NCBI GenBank assembly: GCA_947447945.1
Contig: CANFLR010000019.1
Location: forward strand, 1 to 33,921
DNA length: 33,921 bases
Direction of reading: 5' to 3'
Source of the DNA: Burkholderiaceae bacterium
GTDB taxonomy: Bacteria > Pseudomonadota > Gammaproteobacteria > Burkholderiales > Burkholderiaceae
The notes below the pieces were generated by a model. That model was not told the origin of the DNA, searched no databases, and saw only the letters and a list, made by a program, of their open reading frames with translations. The position numbers and the translations under genes were made by a program. Below are positions 1 to 8,635 of this stretch, one piece after another (within the stretch, counting starts at the first letter, position 1; every line of letters begins with the position of its first letter).

Positions 1-32
1 CTTGCTGTAACCCCACGTTTGACTCTTGGCAT
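1..32 (-). CDS. rplT: Ribosomal protein L20, N-terminal fragment (cut by window edge)
   Basis: The first eleven codons read MPRVKRGVTAR, the typical start of L20, a 23S rRNA-binding protein needed early in 50S assembly. A good ribosome binding site (AGGAGA on the minus strand, 38-43) sits just upstream of the ATG. The gene lies 25 bases after the rpmI stop, so rpmI and rplT are probably co-transcribed and co-regulated. The rest of the gene is outside the window. Confidence 0.9.
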   Translation of the reverse strand, partial: MPRVKRGVTA

Positions 33-57
33 TTAATTCTCCTGATCTAGTCTGAGG

Positions 58-255
58 TTAAGCGTATGGAAGCATGGAGCGAATTGACTTAACGTCAGCT
101 TTCGCAACTTCGGTAGTACCACGTAGGTGACGCTTATTCTTTGTGGTCTTCTTGGTGAGGATGTGGCGTTTAAAAGCCTGACCTCGTTTAATCGTTCCGC
201 CTGCGCGAACCGTGAAGCGCTTTTTAGCGCTACTCTTGCTCTTCATCTTGGGCAT
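58..255 (-). CDS. rpmI: Ribosomal protein L35
   Basis: This 65-residue, highly basic protein begins [14 protein letters not shown] and has the L35 length and composition. It is a component of the large ribosomal subunit. An AAGGGGTG ribosome binding site precedes the ATG at a normal distance. It lies between infC and rplT, the order usual across bacteria, and a 150-base gap separates it from infC. In other bacteria L20 represses this operon by binding the mRNA between infC and rpmI. Whether that happens here cannot be read from the sequence. Confidence 0.97.
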   Translation of the reverse strand: MPKMKSKSSAKKRFTVRAGGTIKRGQAFKRHILTKKTTKNKRHLRGTTEVAKADVKSIRSMLPYA

Positions 256-405
256 AAAGCACCCCTTTATCTACTTGTGCAACATAGGTGGTAACCGACG
301 GTCACTCTTCCTGTACCCAGAAGCACTTCATACTGCCAGCGTCTCAGTTATTCACCAGGACACCTCCCTACATAAGAAAAAAGATTATTCCTAAGAATTT
401 TCTAA

Positions 406-930
406 TTACTTAGCCTTACGAATGGGGGCCAATACCATCACCATCTGGCGACCTTCCATTTTTGGAAACTGTTCAACTTGGCCATGCTCTTGCAGATCCA
501 ACTTCAAACGCTCCAACATTCTGACTCCGATTTCTTGGTGGGCCATTTCGCGACCCCGAAAACGAAGCGTAATCTTTGTCTTATCGCCATCTTCCAAAAA
601 GCGGATGAGATTGCGTAGCTTGACACCATAGTCGCCATCATCTGTGCCGGGACGGAATTTGACTTCCTTCACCTGAATCACTTTTTGCTTCAGCTTAGCT
701 TCATGCTGACGTTTGGCTTCTTGGTACTTGAATTTGCCGAAGTCCATAATTCGGACTACAGGTGGCACAGCAGTCGGAGCAATTTCAACCAAATCGGTCT
801 CTTTCTCTTCGGCTAGGGCCAGGGCTTCACTCAACTTAACTACACCGATGGGCTCACCATCAATTCCAATCAGACGCACTTCAGGAGCAGTAATTTCCCG
901 GTTAATGCGCTGCGATTTATCAGTAGCGAT
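406..930 (-). CDS. infC: Translation initiation factor IF-3, with AUC start codon
   Basis: IF-3 binds the 30S subunit, prevents premature 50S joining and proofreads initiator tRNA and start codon. The protein contains the family core, including [18 protein letters not shown] and [13 protein letters not shown]. The first conventional start in this frame is a GTG at 879, but it falls inside the conserved N-terminal domain. The frame stays open upstream and encodes [11 protein letters not shown] before that valine, as IF-3 should. Tandem stops (TGA TAA) lie at 943-948. The only well-spaced candidate between the stops and the domain is ATC at 930, nine bases after a TAAGGA Shine-Dalgarno. An ATT at 939 is too close to it. 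This gives 174 residues. Rare AUU/AUC/AUA starts are a known hallmark of infC and allow IF-3 to limit its own synthesis. It lies 43 bases after thrS. Confidence 0.93.
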   Translation of the reverse strand: MATDKSQRINREITAPEVRLIGIDGEPIGVVKLSEALALAEEKETDLVEIAPTAVPPVVRIMDFGKFKYQEAKRQHEAKLKQKVIQVKEVKFRPGTDDGDYGVKLRNLIRFLEDGDKTKITLRFRGREMAHQEIGVRMLERLKLDLQEHGQVEQFPKMEGRQMVMVLAPIRKAK

Positions 931-973
931 CTTCTTAATTCCTTATCAATAAACAATAAAAGCCATCCTACCC

Positions 974-2896
974 CTAGCTATGCTCGGGTCCGACCTTATG
1001 GGATATATCCTGCTGGAGTCGGGCAACGAAGGCTTCAAGAGGCATTACACCTAAATCCACTCCGCCACGGGCGCGAACGGCCACAGTATTACTTTCAGAC
1101 TCTTTATCACCGACAACCAGTAAAAATGGGATCTTCTGTAATGCGTGCTCGCGTATTTTATACGTAATTTTCTCATTTCGCAAATCAGATTCGACTCTAA
1201 ACCCTTGTTTTTTCAGAGATTGCTGGACTTGTTGCGCATATGCAGCGGAATTATCAGAAATATTCAGGACTACGGCCTGCGTAGGAGCCAGCCAAACTGG
1301 CATGTTTCCAGCGTGATTTTCGATCAAAATACCAATAAAACGCTCTAAAGAGCCCACAATTGCCCTATGAAGCATCACTGGAGCCTTGCGGGCATTCTCT
1401 TCGGTGACATATTCGGCACCTAAACGCTCTGGCATAGAAAAATCCACCTGAATGGTGCCGCACTGCCACGTCCGACCAATAGAGTCTTTAAGGTGATATT
1501 CGATCTTAGGGCCATAAAAAGCCCCTTCTCCTGGTAACTCTTCCCATTCTTGGCCGGAGGCCGTTAAGGCACCCCTTAAGGCAGCTTCAGCCTTATCCCA
1601 AATAGCGTCACTTCCAACACGTTTTACAGGGCGCAATGCCAACTTTACTGCAACCTCAGTAAAACCAAAGTCTTTGTAAACTGCGCGCACAGCACGATCA
1701 AAGGCCGCAACCTCAGACTGAATCTGATCTTCTGTACAAAAAATATGGCCATCATCTTGAGTAAAGCCACGGACACGCATCAAACCATGCAATGCACCTG
1801 ACGGCTCATTACGATGACATTGTCCAAATTCACCGTAACGCAGTGGTAACTCACGATAACTATGTAATCCAGAATTAAAAATCTGCACATGACCAGGACA
1901 GTTCATCGGCTTCAAAGCGTAAGCACGATTTTCAGACTCGGTCGTGAACATATTTTCTTTGTAGTTATCCCAATGACCTGATTTTTCCCAAAGACCGCGA
2001 TCCAAAATTTGCGGGGCTTTCACTTCTTGGTAGCCTTCGTTTTGATAAACGCGACGCATGTATTGCTCAACCTCTTGCCAAATTGACCAGCCTTTTGGGT
2101 GCCAGAAAATTAAACCGGGCGCCTCTTCTTGAAAGTGAAATAAATCGAGTAATTTTCCTAAGCGGCGATGATCACGCTTCTCTGCCTCCTCAAGCATATG
2201 AAGATAAGCGTCTTGATCTTCCTTTTTCAGCCAAGCGGTGCCGTAGATGCGCTGCAACATCTCATTCTTACTGTCGCCACGCCAATACGCGCCAGCCAGC
2301 TTCATTAACTTGAATACCTTTAACTTGCCTGTAGAAGGTACGTGAGGGCCACGGCATAAATCAGTGAACTTACCTTCTGCATACAGCGATACCTCTTCAC
2401 CCTGGGGAATGCTAGCAATCAATTCTGCTTTGTAGTTTTCGCCTTGTCCTTTAAAAAATTGGATGGCTTCATCGCGAGGCATGACTGTACGAATCACTGG
2501 CTCATCTTTTTTGGAGAGCTCAATCATCTTCTTTTCCAAAGCAATTAAGTCGTCCGGTGTAAATGGGCGGTGATACGAGAAGTCATAGTAAAAACCATTC
2601 TCAACCACAGGGCCGATCGTCACCTGCGCTTCAGGAAATAATTCTTTGACAGCGTATGCCAGCAAGTGCGCAGTCGAGTGACGCACAATCTCTAAAGCCT
2701 CAGGGCTTTTATCGGTAATGATGGCTAGTTGACTATCTTTGTTAATGAGAAAACTTAAATCAACCATCTTGCCATCGACAATACCGCCCAAGGCAGCCTT
2801 TGCAAGACCGCTACCAATGCTTTGGGCAACATCAGCTACGCGAACTGGGGCCTCAAATTCACGCTTGGATCCATCTGGCAGAGTTACTACTAGCAT
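974..2896 (-). CDS. thrS: Threonyl-tRNA synthetase
   Basis: This enzyme charges tRNA-Thr with threonine and edits mischarged serine. Domains in order are TGS (about 1-61), the editing domain with its metal-type site H73-x3-H77 plus C181 and H185, the class II catalytic core, and the C-terminal anticodon-binding domain. Catalytic zinc ligands appear as C333, H384 and H510, within a residue of the E. coli positions. Motif 2 is visible in [17 protein letters not shown] and motif 3 in the segment starting at H510. I chose the ATG at 2896 because GGAG lies five bases upstream; an in-frame GTG at 2902 is the longer alternative. The length (640) is normal. The leader is short, so the long folded thrS operator known from E. 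coli has little room here. Confidence 0.97.
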   Translation of the reverse strand: MLVVTLPDGSKREFEAPVRVADVAQSIGSGLAKAALGGIVDGKMVDLSFLINKDSQLAIITDKSPEALEIVRHSTAHLLAYAVKELFPEAQVTIGPVVENGFYYDFSYHRPFTPDDLIALEKKMIELSKKDEPVIRTVMPRDEAIQFFKGQGENYKAELIASIPQGEEVSLYAEGKFTDLCRGPHVPSTGKLKVFKLMKLAGAYWRGDSKNEMLQRIYGTAWLKKEDQDAYLHMLEEAEKRDHRRLGKLLDLFHFQEEAPGLIFWHPKGWSIWQEVEQYMRRVYQNEGYQEVKAPQILDRGLWEKSGHWDNYKENMFTTESENRAYALKPMNCPGHVQIFNSGLHSYRELPLRYGEFGQCHRNEPSGALHGLMRVRGFTQDDGHIFCTEDQIQSEVAAFDRAVRAVYKDFGFTEVAVKLALRPVKRVGSDAIWDKAEAALRGALTASGQEWEELPGEGAFYGPKIEYHLKDSIGRTWQCGTIQVDFSMPERLGAEYVTEENARKAPVMLHRAIVGSLERFIGILIENHAGNMPVWLAPTQAVVLNISDNSAAYAQQVQQSLKKQGFRVESDLRNEKITYKIREHALQKIPFLLVVGDKESESNTVAVRARGGVDLGVMPLEAFVARLQQDISHKVGPEHS

Positions 2897-2955
2897 GACC
2901 ACTCCATCTCAATTGTATAAGGCATCATTTGTTTCAGTACTTCGCGATAACTACT

Positions 2956-2990
2956 AAAAAGAAAGCGCGGTAGCTTTCGGCAACCGCGCA
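2956..2990 (-). terminator. Rho-independent terminator after tRNA-Val
   Basis: On the minus strand a perfect 7-bp stem (GCGCGGT / ACCGCGC, arms 2983-2989 and 2965-2971) with an 11-base loop is followed by TTTCTTTTT. It ends the relA-tRNA-Val transcript and separates it from thrS, which must therefore have its own promoter in 2897-2955. The arms are also flanked by AAAG and CTTTT, so it may work weakly in the other direction. Confidence 0.8.
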
Positions 2991-3009
2991 CTTTTGGGTC
3001 TTTATTCGT

Positions 3010-3086
3010 TGGTAGGCTCGATTGGACTCGAACCAACGACCCCCACCATGTCAAGGTGGTGCTCTAACCAGCTGAGCTACGAGCCT
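3010..3086 (-). tRNA. tRNA-Val (anticodon GAC), CCA encoded
   Basis: A full cloverleaf can be drawn. The 7-bp acceptor stem is AGGCTCG / CGAGCCT, with discriminator A and a genomically encoded CCA at 3012-3010. The D arm is GCTC...GAGC. The anticodon stem is CCACC / GGTGG around loop TTGACAT, which gives anticodon GAC for valine. The T arm carries the TTCGAGT loop. The 5' end is only 18 bases from the relA stop, with no terminator in between, so it is probably processed from a relA transcript or read from a promoter inside relA. Confidence 0.96.
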
Positions 3087-3104
3087 ATTAAGACCAAGAT
3101 TTTA

Positions 3105-5120
3105 TCACCGGCGGCGAACTTGAGTGACACCTTTCAGATCCTCGAGGCTGTTTTGTACTAGACGTAAGGCCTCGGAATCTGCAATCTCAACGGTTAAAAG
3201 GATCTGCGCCACACCCTTTTTAGAGGATTTGCGTAAATCAATCACATGAATTCCCTGCCTGCTTAATATTTCAAAGAGCTCCCGCATCAACTCTGGTCGG
3301 TCTAAGGCGCTGACCGCCAAATCCGCTGGAAAGACCCTTTTAGATTGATCTTTCAACACTGCTGACGAGTTTGATTCATTCCAAGCTGTCTGAATCACTC
3401 TTTCTGGGGCCCTTTCTAAAAGCCCCCTCAAAGTTCTGCAAGAGCGGCGATGAATTGACACCCCTCGACCCTGGGTCACAAAACCTGCAATCGCATCTGG
3501 AGGGACTGGGCGGCAGCAACGCGCTAATTGCGTTAATAGCGAATCTACGCCCACAACCAGAACATCGCTACCTTGACCCTGCTTGCGAGTGCTTTGGCGC
3601 AACACAATCTCTGGAGCGGCCGGGACTTTAGATTCCGACTTGGGCTCCAATTTAGGATCGGCGGTCTTAGTATGCGTCGCCGTCTCTTCATCGTCTAAGG
3701 CATTGAACCAAGCGCGCACTCGGGTTCGCGCTCTTTGGGAACGTAAATAGTGGCGATCAGGGCTAATCCAATCTCGTGATGGTCCCCCATGCTTAACTGT
3801 CATGATTTCCACCGTTTGACCATTTTGCAATGGGGTGTCTAGGGTAACCATGGCGCCATCGACATGCGCACCACGACAACGATGCCCCAAATCAGTATGA
3901 ACAGCGTAAGCAAAATCAATGGGCGAAGAGCCCTTCTCTAATGAGATGACTTTACCTAATGGCGTTAATACATAAATATGATCATCAATCTCGTGATGCT
4001 TAAGTTGCTCCCAGGCATCCTCTTTCCAAGAAATTAACTGCCTTGCCCAAGCGATCTGTCTCTCATAAGCAACTGCAGCACTATGAGTACCACTCTGGTG
4101 ATGAGGTCCCGAATGCTCCGCAGCGCTCCGTGCAGGGGTTGCGGTACCACTGTAAGCACCCTCCTTATATCGCCAATGTGCTGCTAAACCATATTCAGCC
4201 TGTTGATGCATTTCTTGAGTGCGCACCTGAATCTCAAAGGCAGTACCGCCCTCCTCCATCACAACGGTATGTAACGATTGGTAGCCATTGGGCTTAGGTC
4301 TTGCGATGTAGTCATCAAACTCGCGGGGCACAGGCTGCCAAATATTATGTGCCAGACCTAAAACGGTATAACAGGATTTAACATCCGAGACGATTACTCG
4401 AAACGCCCTGACATCATAAAGATTGGCAAAGTCCAATGATTTTCCCTGCATTTTTTTCCAAATACTGTAGATGTGTTTTGGTCTACCCAAGACTTCACCA
4501 GCAATGCCGGATGCGCGTAACTCTTCCTGCAATCGAAGTACGATCTGCTCAATGAAGGCTTCGCGCTCAATCCGCTTTGCGTCCAACATTTTGGCGATAT
4601 CGTGATAGGTCTGGGGCGACAGGGTCCGAAAGGCCAAGTCCTCCATTTCCCACTTAATCTGCCAAATCCCTAGGCGATTAGCCAATGAAGCATCAATATC
4701 TAAGATTTCTTGAGCCCAGGGCGCGGGCATCTTTAGTTTTTCTTGATTCACCCATCGAAGAGTTTGCAGACGTGACGCCAAGTAGATAAGGACCACCCGT
4801 AAATCATCCCCAAATGCCAGGAGCATTTTGCGCAACATTTCTTCTTGCCCAGAGACACTGAGACCACCGTCTTCACGAACCAGCTTTGCTTGTGCTTGGC
4901 GCAGTCCACGATAACCTATTAGTAACTTTGCCGGGTCCTCGCCAATCAATTTGATCAACGCTTCTTTGCCATGGGTACGAGCGATATTGGTGGCAGCTTT
5001 TAGAGTTGCTTCATCTAAATTGAGCATTTGTAAAATCTGCAAAACGCCGGCAGCATGGATATCAGCTGGCTCACCATACCAGCCATCGATAACTTTAAAT
5101 TTCTCGGGTGAATTTGCCAT
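3105..5120 (-). CDS. relA: GTP pyrophosphokinase, monofunctional (p)ppGpp synthetase
   Basis: RelA makes (p)ppGpp on ribosomes stalled with uncharged tRNA and so triggers the stringent response. The hydrolase half is degenerate: the segment GDDLRVVLIYLASRLQTLR (about 105-123) lacks the His and Asp ligands of active HD domains. The synthetase half keeps YDVRAFRVIV and the EFDD motif (267-270). The EXDD signature is typical of monofunctional RelA, whereas bifunctional SpoT/Rel enzymes have RXKD. A TGS domain (about 378-440), the paired cysteines in LARCCRPVPPD and a C-terminal ACT domain complete the usual order. The ATG at 5120 is preferred over the adjacent GTG at 5123; the ribosome binding site is weak. 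An Ala/Ser/His-rich insert of about 30 residues (321-350) sits between the synthetase and TGS regions. By memory it is longer than the loop in E. coli RelA. Confidence 0.95.
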   Translation of the reverse strand: MANSPEKFKVIDGWYGEPADIHAAGVLQILQMLNLDEATLKAATNIARTHGKEALIKLIGEDPAKLLIGYRGLRQAQAKLVREDGGLSVSGQEEMLRKMLLAFGDDLRVVLIYLASRLQTLRWVNQEKLKMPAPWAQEILDIDASLANRLGIWQIKWEMEDLAFRTLSPQTYHDIAKMLDAKRIEREAFIEQIVLRLQEELRASGIAGEVLGRPKHIYSIWKKMQGKSLDFANLYDVRAFRVIVSDVKSCYTVLGLAHNIWQPVPREFDDYIARPKPNGYQSLHTVVMEEGGTAFEIQVRTQEMHQQAEYGLAAHWRYKEGAYSGTATPARSAAEHSGPHHQSGTHSAAVAYERQIAWARQLISWKEDAWEQLKHHEIDDHIYVLTPLGKVISLEKGSSPIDFAYAVHTDLGHRCRGAHVDGAMVTLDTPLQNGQTVEIMTVKHGGPSRDWISPDRHYLRSQRARTRVRAWFNALDDEETATHTKTADPKLEPKSESKVPAAPEIVLRQSTRKQGQGSDVLVVGVDSLLTQLARCCRPVPPDAIAGFVTQGRGVSIHRRSCRTLRGLLERAPERVIQTAWNESNSSAVLKDQSKRVFPADLAVSALDRPELMRELFEILSRQGIHVIDLRKSSKKGVAQILLTVEIADSEALRLVQNSLEDLKGVTQVRRR

Positions 5121-5187
5121 CACTTAATACCGATTTTTATACTGCTTTTATTGAGCAATATTTATTTATGCAAACATTGAGAATCAC

Positions 5188-7047
5188 TTAACTAAAGAAT
5201 TCTTTTGCCAAAGCAATTTGCTCTGCCTTCACAAAAGCTGGTGCATGACCAACATGCGGAATTTCAATACTTCTAGCATGAGGATTAACTTTGCACATCT
5301 CTGCAACCGTTTGCGCAGATAAGAGATCAGAGTCGCCACCTCGCACAATCAGCATCGGAATATGAATTTGCTTAAACGCGTGCCACATCGCCATCTCACC
5401 AGCTTTAGCCATGATCGGATTGACCGAAGCAAACGGCACGGAAATATCTGGGTCGTAATGCATCTCCCACAGACCATTCTTCTGTACCAACATGGGGCCG
5501 TTATAGACCTCCCACTCATCAGCAGTGTGCTCGCCAAAGGTGGAGCAAATCGCATTTAAACGACTTAATGCATCAGCACGGTTAGCAAAAGAAAAAGATT
5601 GGCCTACATAAGACCCAAGACGTTGAATTGCTGCAGGCTCAATGCGTGGACCCACATCATTAATCAACATACGGCGTATCGGCGAATGGGGCATAGAGGC
5701 ATAAACCATGCCAATCAGTCCGCCCATTGAGGTGCCAAACCAATCTACCTGTGAAACGCCTAGGTGTTTAACTAAGCTAACCATATCAGCAACATACTGA
5801 GGTACTGCATACATCATCGGGTTTGGTAAGCGATCAGAATTGCCCCTGCCAACTACATCGGGACACACTACGTAGTAATCCTTGCACATAGCTTGCGCTA
5901 AGGTTTTGAAGTCACTCCCCCGCCTAGTTAAACCATGCACACAAAGCAATACCTTTGAATTGCTCGGGTCGCCCCAAGCTTGATAGGCCATACGGTGACA
6001 GCCATCGCTGTTAGTGCAATCAACAAAAAAAAGATCGCCAGCATGATGGATTGATGCGGCATGAACTTCCTCAGTCTCATGGTGATCATGCTCATCACCC
6101 ACTTCTTCCGGTTGCAGCGTGACATGGTCAATCCCATGCTTCTCAAGGAGCATAGAATTAATGCGCGACATGATTTCTGGCCACTCTTGGATGTGCTCGA
6201 TTTCAATATGGCCGATCAAGGCTGGAAAGCTAGGCGTCATTTCCCATACATGAAGGTCATGAACAGCAAGAACCCCTGGCAGGTTCTTTAAATCACTACC
6301 GACTTGCAAGTAGTCGATATGAAATGGAACGCCCTCCATCAGGAAGTGATATGACTCTTTCAAAATGCTGACAGTGGATTTCAGGATCAAGAGCGAAACA
6401 AGGATAGAGAGGATGGCATCAATCGGCATCCAACCCGTAAACTGAATCACTAAACCAGCAAGCAAAGCAGCAACCGACCCCAGCAAATCGCCCATCACAT
6501 GTACAAGAGCAGCCCTGGTATTGACGCTGGTTCTATCACGCGATAAGACCCAAGCAACGACCACGTTCATCAAGAGCCCAATAGCGGCTACGACCGTGAC
6601 TGTCATTCCATCCACTTGATGGGGGGTGTAAAAGCGACTCACGGCCTCAATCACAATCCATCCGACTAAGACCAACATCACAATGCCGTTGACAAAAGCA
6701 GCAAGAGCTTCGGCGCGGCCAAAGCCAAAAGAATGTTTAGGCGACGGGGGACGCTTTGAAATGATTTGCGCGAGCAGAGCCAAACCTAAAGCGGCGGCAT
6801 CGGTCACCATATGGCCAGCATCAGAAATTAATGCCAGTGAGCCAGCAAAATAAGCGGCTGCACCTTCAACCCCAGAAAAACCAAGTGTCAGTACTAGTGC
6901 AATGAGTAGAAGATTTTGATTGGAAACTTCTTTGCTATGAGAATGCTTAGCATCGCCCTTCTTGTGCGCATGCAGAGAAGGATCTGCCCCAGCATGCTGA
7001 TGAGTATGCTTGGCAGGATGGGAATGAAAATGATGGGAGCCCGACAT
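5188..7047 (-). CDS. Fusion: cation diffusion facilitator (zinc-type) + alpha/beta hydrolase
   Basis: One uninterrupted 619-codon frame joins two proteins that are normally separate. Residues 1-40 are His-rich and cytoplasmic. About 45-225 holds six membrane segments of a CDF metal/proton antiporter, with transport-site residues H79 and D83 (in SDAGHMVTD) and H183 and D187 (in HVMGDLLGS). About 240-312 is the cytoplasmic CDF domain. A His/Glu/Asp-rich linker spans 313-336. Residues 340-619 are a complete alpha/beta hydrolase: HG oxyanion motif at 371-372, nucleophile S440 in GTSMGG, likely acid D572 or D574, and catalytic H601 in PHVGHAP. The CDF half predicts efflux of Zn or a related divalent cation. 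The hydrolase substrate is unknown. With an even number of membrane segments the hydrolase should face the cytoplasm. The gene lies 35 bases after scoB and 67 bases before relA. No second start with a good ribosome binding site was obvious before the hydrolase, but an internal start is not excluded. Confidence 0.88.
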   Translation of the reverse strand: MSGSHHFHSHPAKHTHQHAGADPSLHAHKKGDAKHSHSKEVSNQNLLLIALVLTLGFSGVEGAAAYFAGSLALISDAGHMVTDAAALGLALLAQIISKRPPSPKHSFGFGRAEALAAFVNGIVMLVLVGWIVIEAVSRFYTPHQVDGMTVTVVAAIGLLMNVVVAWVLSRDRTSVNTRAALVHVMGDLLGSVAALLAGLVIQFTGWMPIDAILSILVSLLILKSTVSILKESYHFLMEGVPFHIDYLQVGSDLKNLPGVLAVHDLHVWEMTPSFPALIGHIEIEHIQEWPEIMSRINSMLLEKHGIDHVTLQPEEVGDEHDHHETEEVHAASIHHAGDLFFVDCTNSDGCHRMAYQAWGDPSNSKVLLCVHGLTRRGSDFKTLAQAMCKDYYVVCPDVVGRGNSDRLPNPMMYAVPQYVADMVSLVKHLGVSQVDWFGTSMGGLIGMVYASMPHSPIRRMLINDVGPRIEPAAIQRLGSYVGQSFSFANRADALSRLNAICSTFGEHTADEWEVYNGPMLVQKNGLWEMHYDPDISVPFASVNPIMAKAGEMAMWHAFKQIHIPMLIVRGGDSDLLSAQTVAEMCKVNPHARSIEIPHVGHAPAFVKAEQIALAKEFFS

Positions 7048-7082
7048 GGTGATCCCATTATTTCATTAAATGGTGACGGGCG

Positions 7083-7733
7083 TTAAAAACCTGCTGTATC
7101 AACCGGTGCGCCTGTTTTAGCAATCACCTCATCCTTGCTAACTCCAGGGGCCAATTCCACCAACTTGAGCCCCTTTGGAGTGATATCCAAAACACACAGG
7201 TCGGTAATGATGCGACTAATCACGCCAACACCAGTCAATGGCAAAGTACATTTGGGCAGAATTTTAATTTCTTCTGTGCCATCTTTTTTCTTGGCAACAT
7301 GCTCCATCAAAACCACCACATGCTTCACACCGGCTACCAAGTCCATAGCGCCGCCCATGCCTTTGACCATTTTTCCAGGAATCATCCAGTTTGCAAGATC
7401 CCCATGCTCACTCACCTGCATAGCGCCCAAGATAGCAATATTAATCTTGCCACCACGAATCATGCCAAATGAATCCGCAGAAGAGAAAATGGAAGAGCCT
7501 GGCAGGGTTGTCACTGTTTGCTTACCTGCATTGATTAAATCTGCATCAATGGTAGCCTCTGTTGGAAATGGGCCAATACCCAGTAAACCATTTTCAGACT
7601 GTAGCCACACTTCCATCTCCTTAGGCACATGGTTAGCCACTAAGGTGGGCATCCCAATTCCTAAGTTAACGTAGTAACCGTCTTTTAGTTCTTTAGCAGC
7701 ACGTGCTGCCATTTCATCTCTATTCCAAGGCAT
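7083..7733 (-). CDS. scoB: 3-oxoacid CoA-transferase, subunit B
   Basis: This is the beta subunit of a two-subunit CoA-transferase of the succinyl-CoA:3-ketoacid type, which moves CoA from succinyl-CoA to acetoacetate in ketone-body or short-chain acid catabolism. The active-site glutamate is E47 in SENGLLGIG, and [19 protein letters not shown] is a family segment. I start it at the ATG at 7733 because AGGAAG lies at the right distance. A TTG at 7748 would extend it by five residues but overlaps that ribosome binding site. The length of 216 residues is normal. It follows scoA by 43 bases, so the two are one unit. Substrate preference among 3-oxoacids cannot be fixed from the sequence. Confidence 0.93.
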   Translation of the reverse strand: MPWNRDEMAARAAKELKDGYYVNLGIGMPTLVANHVPKEMEVWLQSENGLLGIGPFPTEATIDADLINAGKQTVTTLPGSSIFSSADSFGMIRGGKINIAILGAMQVSEHGDLANWMIPGKMVKGMGGAMDLVAGVKHVVVLMEHVAKKKDGTEEIKILPKCTLPLTGVGVISRIITDLCVLDITPKGLKLVELAPGVSKDEVIAKTGAPVDTAGF

Positions 7734-7776
7734 ATCAATCTTCCTCAATCATTATCTGTTTAGTGCAGGCTTGCAG

Positions 7777-8478
7777 TTATTGGGCTGCCGACAAAGTGCG
7801 TTGCTCAATTCGCTTTTCAGGAGTCGTATTTAAGACCAAGCGATGAACATAAATACCTGGCGTATGAATTTCATCAGGATCTAATTGACCGTTCTCGACA
7901 ATCTCCTCCACCTCTGCAACGGTGACCTTGCCAGCCATTGCTACCATTGGATTAAAGTTGCGGGCAGTGTAGCGATAAATGAGGTTACCCGACTTATCTG
8001 CCTTCCATGCTTTAACTAAAGAGATATCAGAAATAATGGAGCGCTCCATGATGTATCTCTCGCCATCAAATTCTTTTTCTTCCTTGCCCTCAGCCACTAA
8101 AGTACCGACACCAGTTTTGGTATAGAAGGCAGGAATACCGCATCCACCAGCACGCAATTTTTCAGCAAGAGTGCCCTGAGGGGTAAATTCCAACTCTAAT
8201 TCACCAGCCAAGAACTGGCGCTCAAATTCCTTGTTCTCGCCCACATAAGATGCCACCATCTTTTTAACCTGACGCGAATTGAGCAAAATACCGAGCCCAA
8301 AACCATCAACACCCGCATTGTTGGCAATTGCGGTCAAATTTTGTGCGCCCAAATCTTTAACAGCAGCAATTAAGGCCTCTGGTATTCCACAAAGACCAAA
8401 ACCACCCACTGCGAGTTTTTGGCCATCCTTCAAAATATCCCGCAAGGCATCCACTGCCGATGGGTAAGTTTTATTCAT
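7777..8478 (-). CDS. scoA: 3-oxoacid CoA-transferase, subunit A
   Basis: This is the alpha subunit partner of scoB. The family segment [13 protein letters not shown] near residues 25-37 and the glycine-rich region with [16 protein letters not shown] support the call. The open frame runs 33 codons further upstream, but that stretch does not resemble the family. The ATG at 8478 follows AGGACAAGAG and gives a normal 233 residues. It is the first gene of a long minus-strand series and is divergent from the ETF:ubiquinone oxidoreductase gene. The shared 157-base gap (8479-8635) must hold both promoters, but I could not pick a convincing pair. The pairing suggests fatty-acid, ketone-body or branched-chain amino acid breakdown feeding the quinone pool. 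Confidence 0.93.
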   Translation of the reverse strand: MNKTYPSAVDALRDILKDGQKLAVGGFGLCGIPEALIAAVKDLGAQNLTAIANNAGVDGFGLGILLNSRQVKKMVASYVGENKEFERQFLAGELELEFTPQGTLAEKLRAGGCGIPAFYTKTGVGTLVAEGKEEKEFDGERYIMERSIISDISLVKAWKADKSGNLIYRYTARNFNPMVAMAGKVTVAEVEEIVENGQLDPDEIHTPGIYVHRLVLNTTPEKRIEQRTLSAAQ

Positions 8479-8635
8479 CGCTCTTGTCCTAATATTGCTA
8501 AAAAGGGTAAAAATGCAATCATAACGCTTTAGCGCGATCGGATAAGCCCACCAAAGCACTAAGCTGGTTCCCCTCACTTAGAACTAAACTAATGCTGTTG
8601 AAGTCCTCATTTTTAAGATATTTCGGAGAAATCGT

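Noticed and set aside
212..394. Plus-strand 60-codon frame across the infC-rpmI gap
   Set aside because: It overlaps the start of rpmI on the other strand, has no ribosome binding site and does not look like a protein; the gap is better read as leader RNA.
2897..2955. T-box or long thrS operator
   Set aside because: The space between the tRNA terminator and thrS is under 60 bases and shows no tRNA-like hairpins; T-boxes are also not expected in this group.
8479..8577. N-terminal extension of scoA
   Set aside because: The 33 added residues do not match the family, and the ATG at 8478 has a usable ribosome binding site and gives the normal length.
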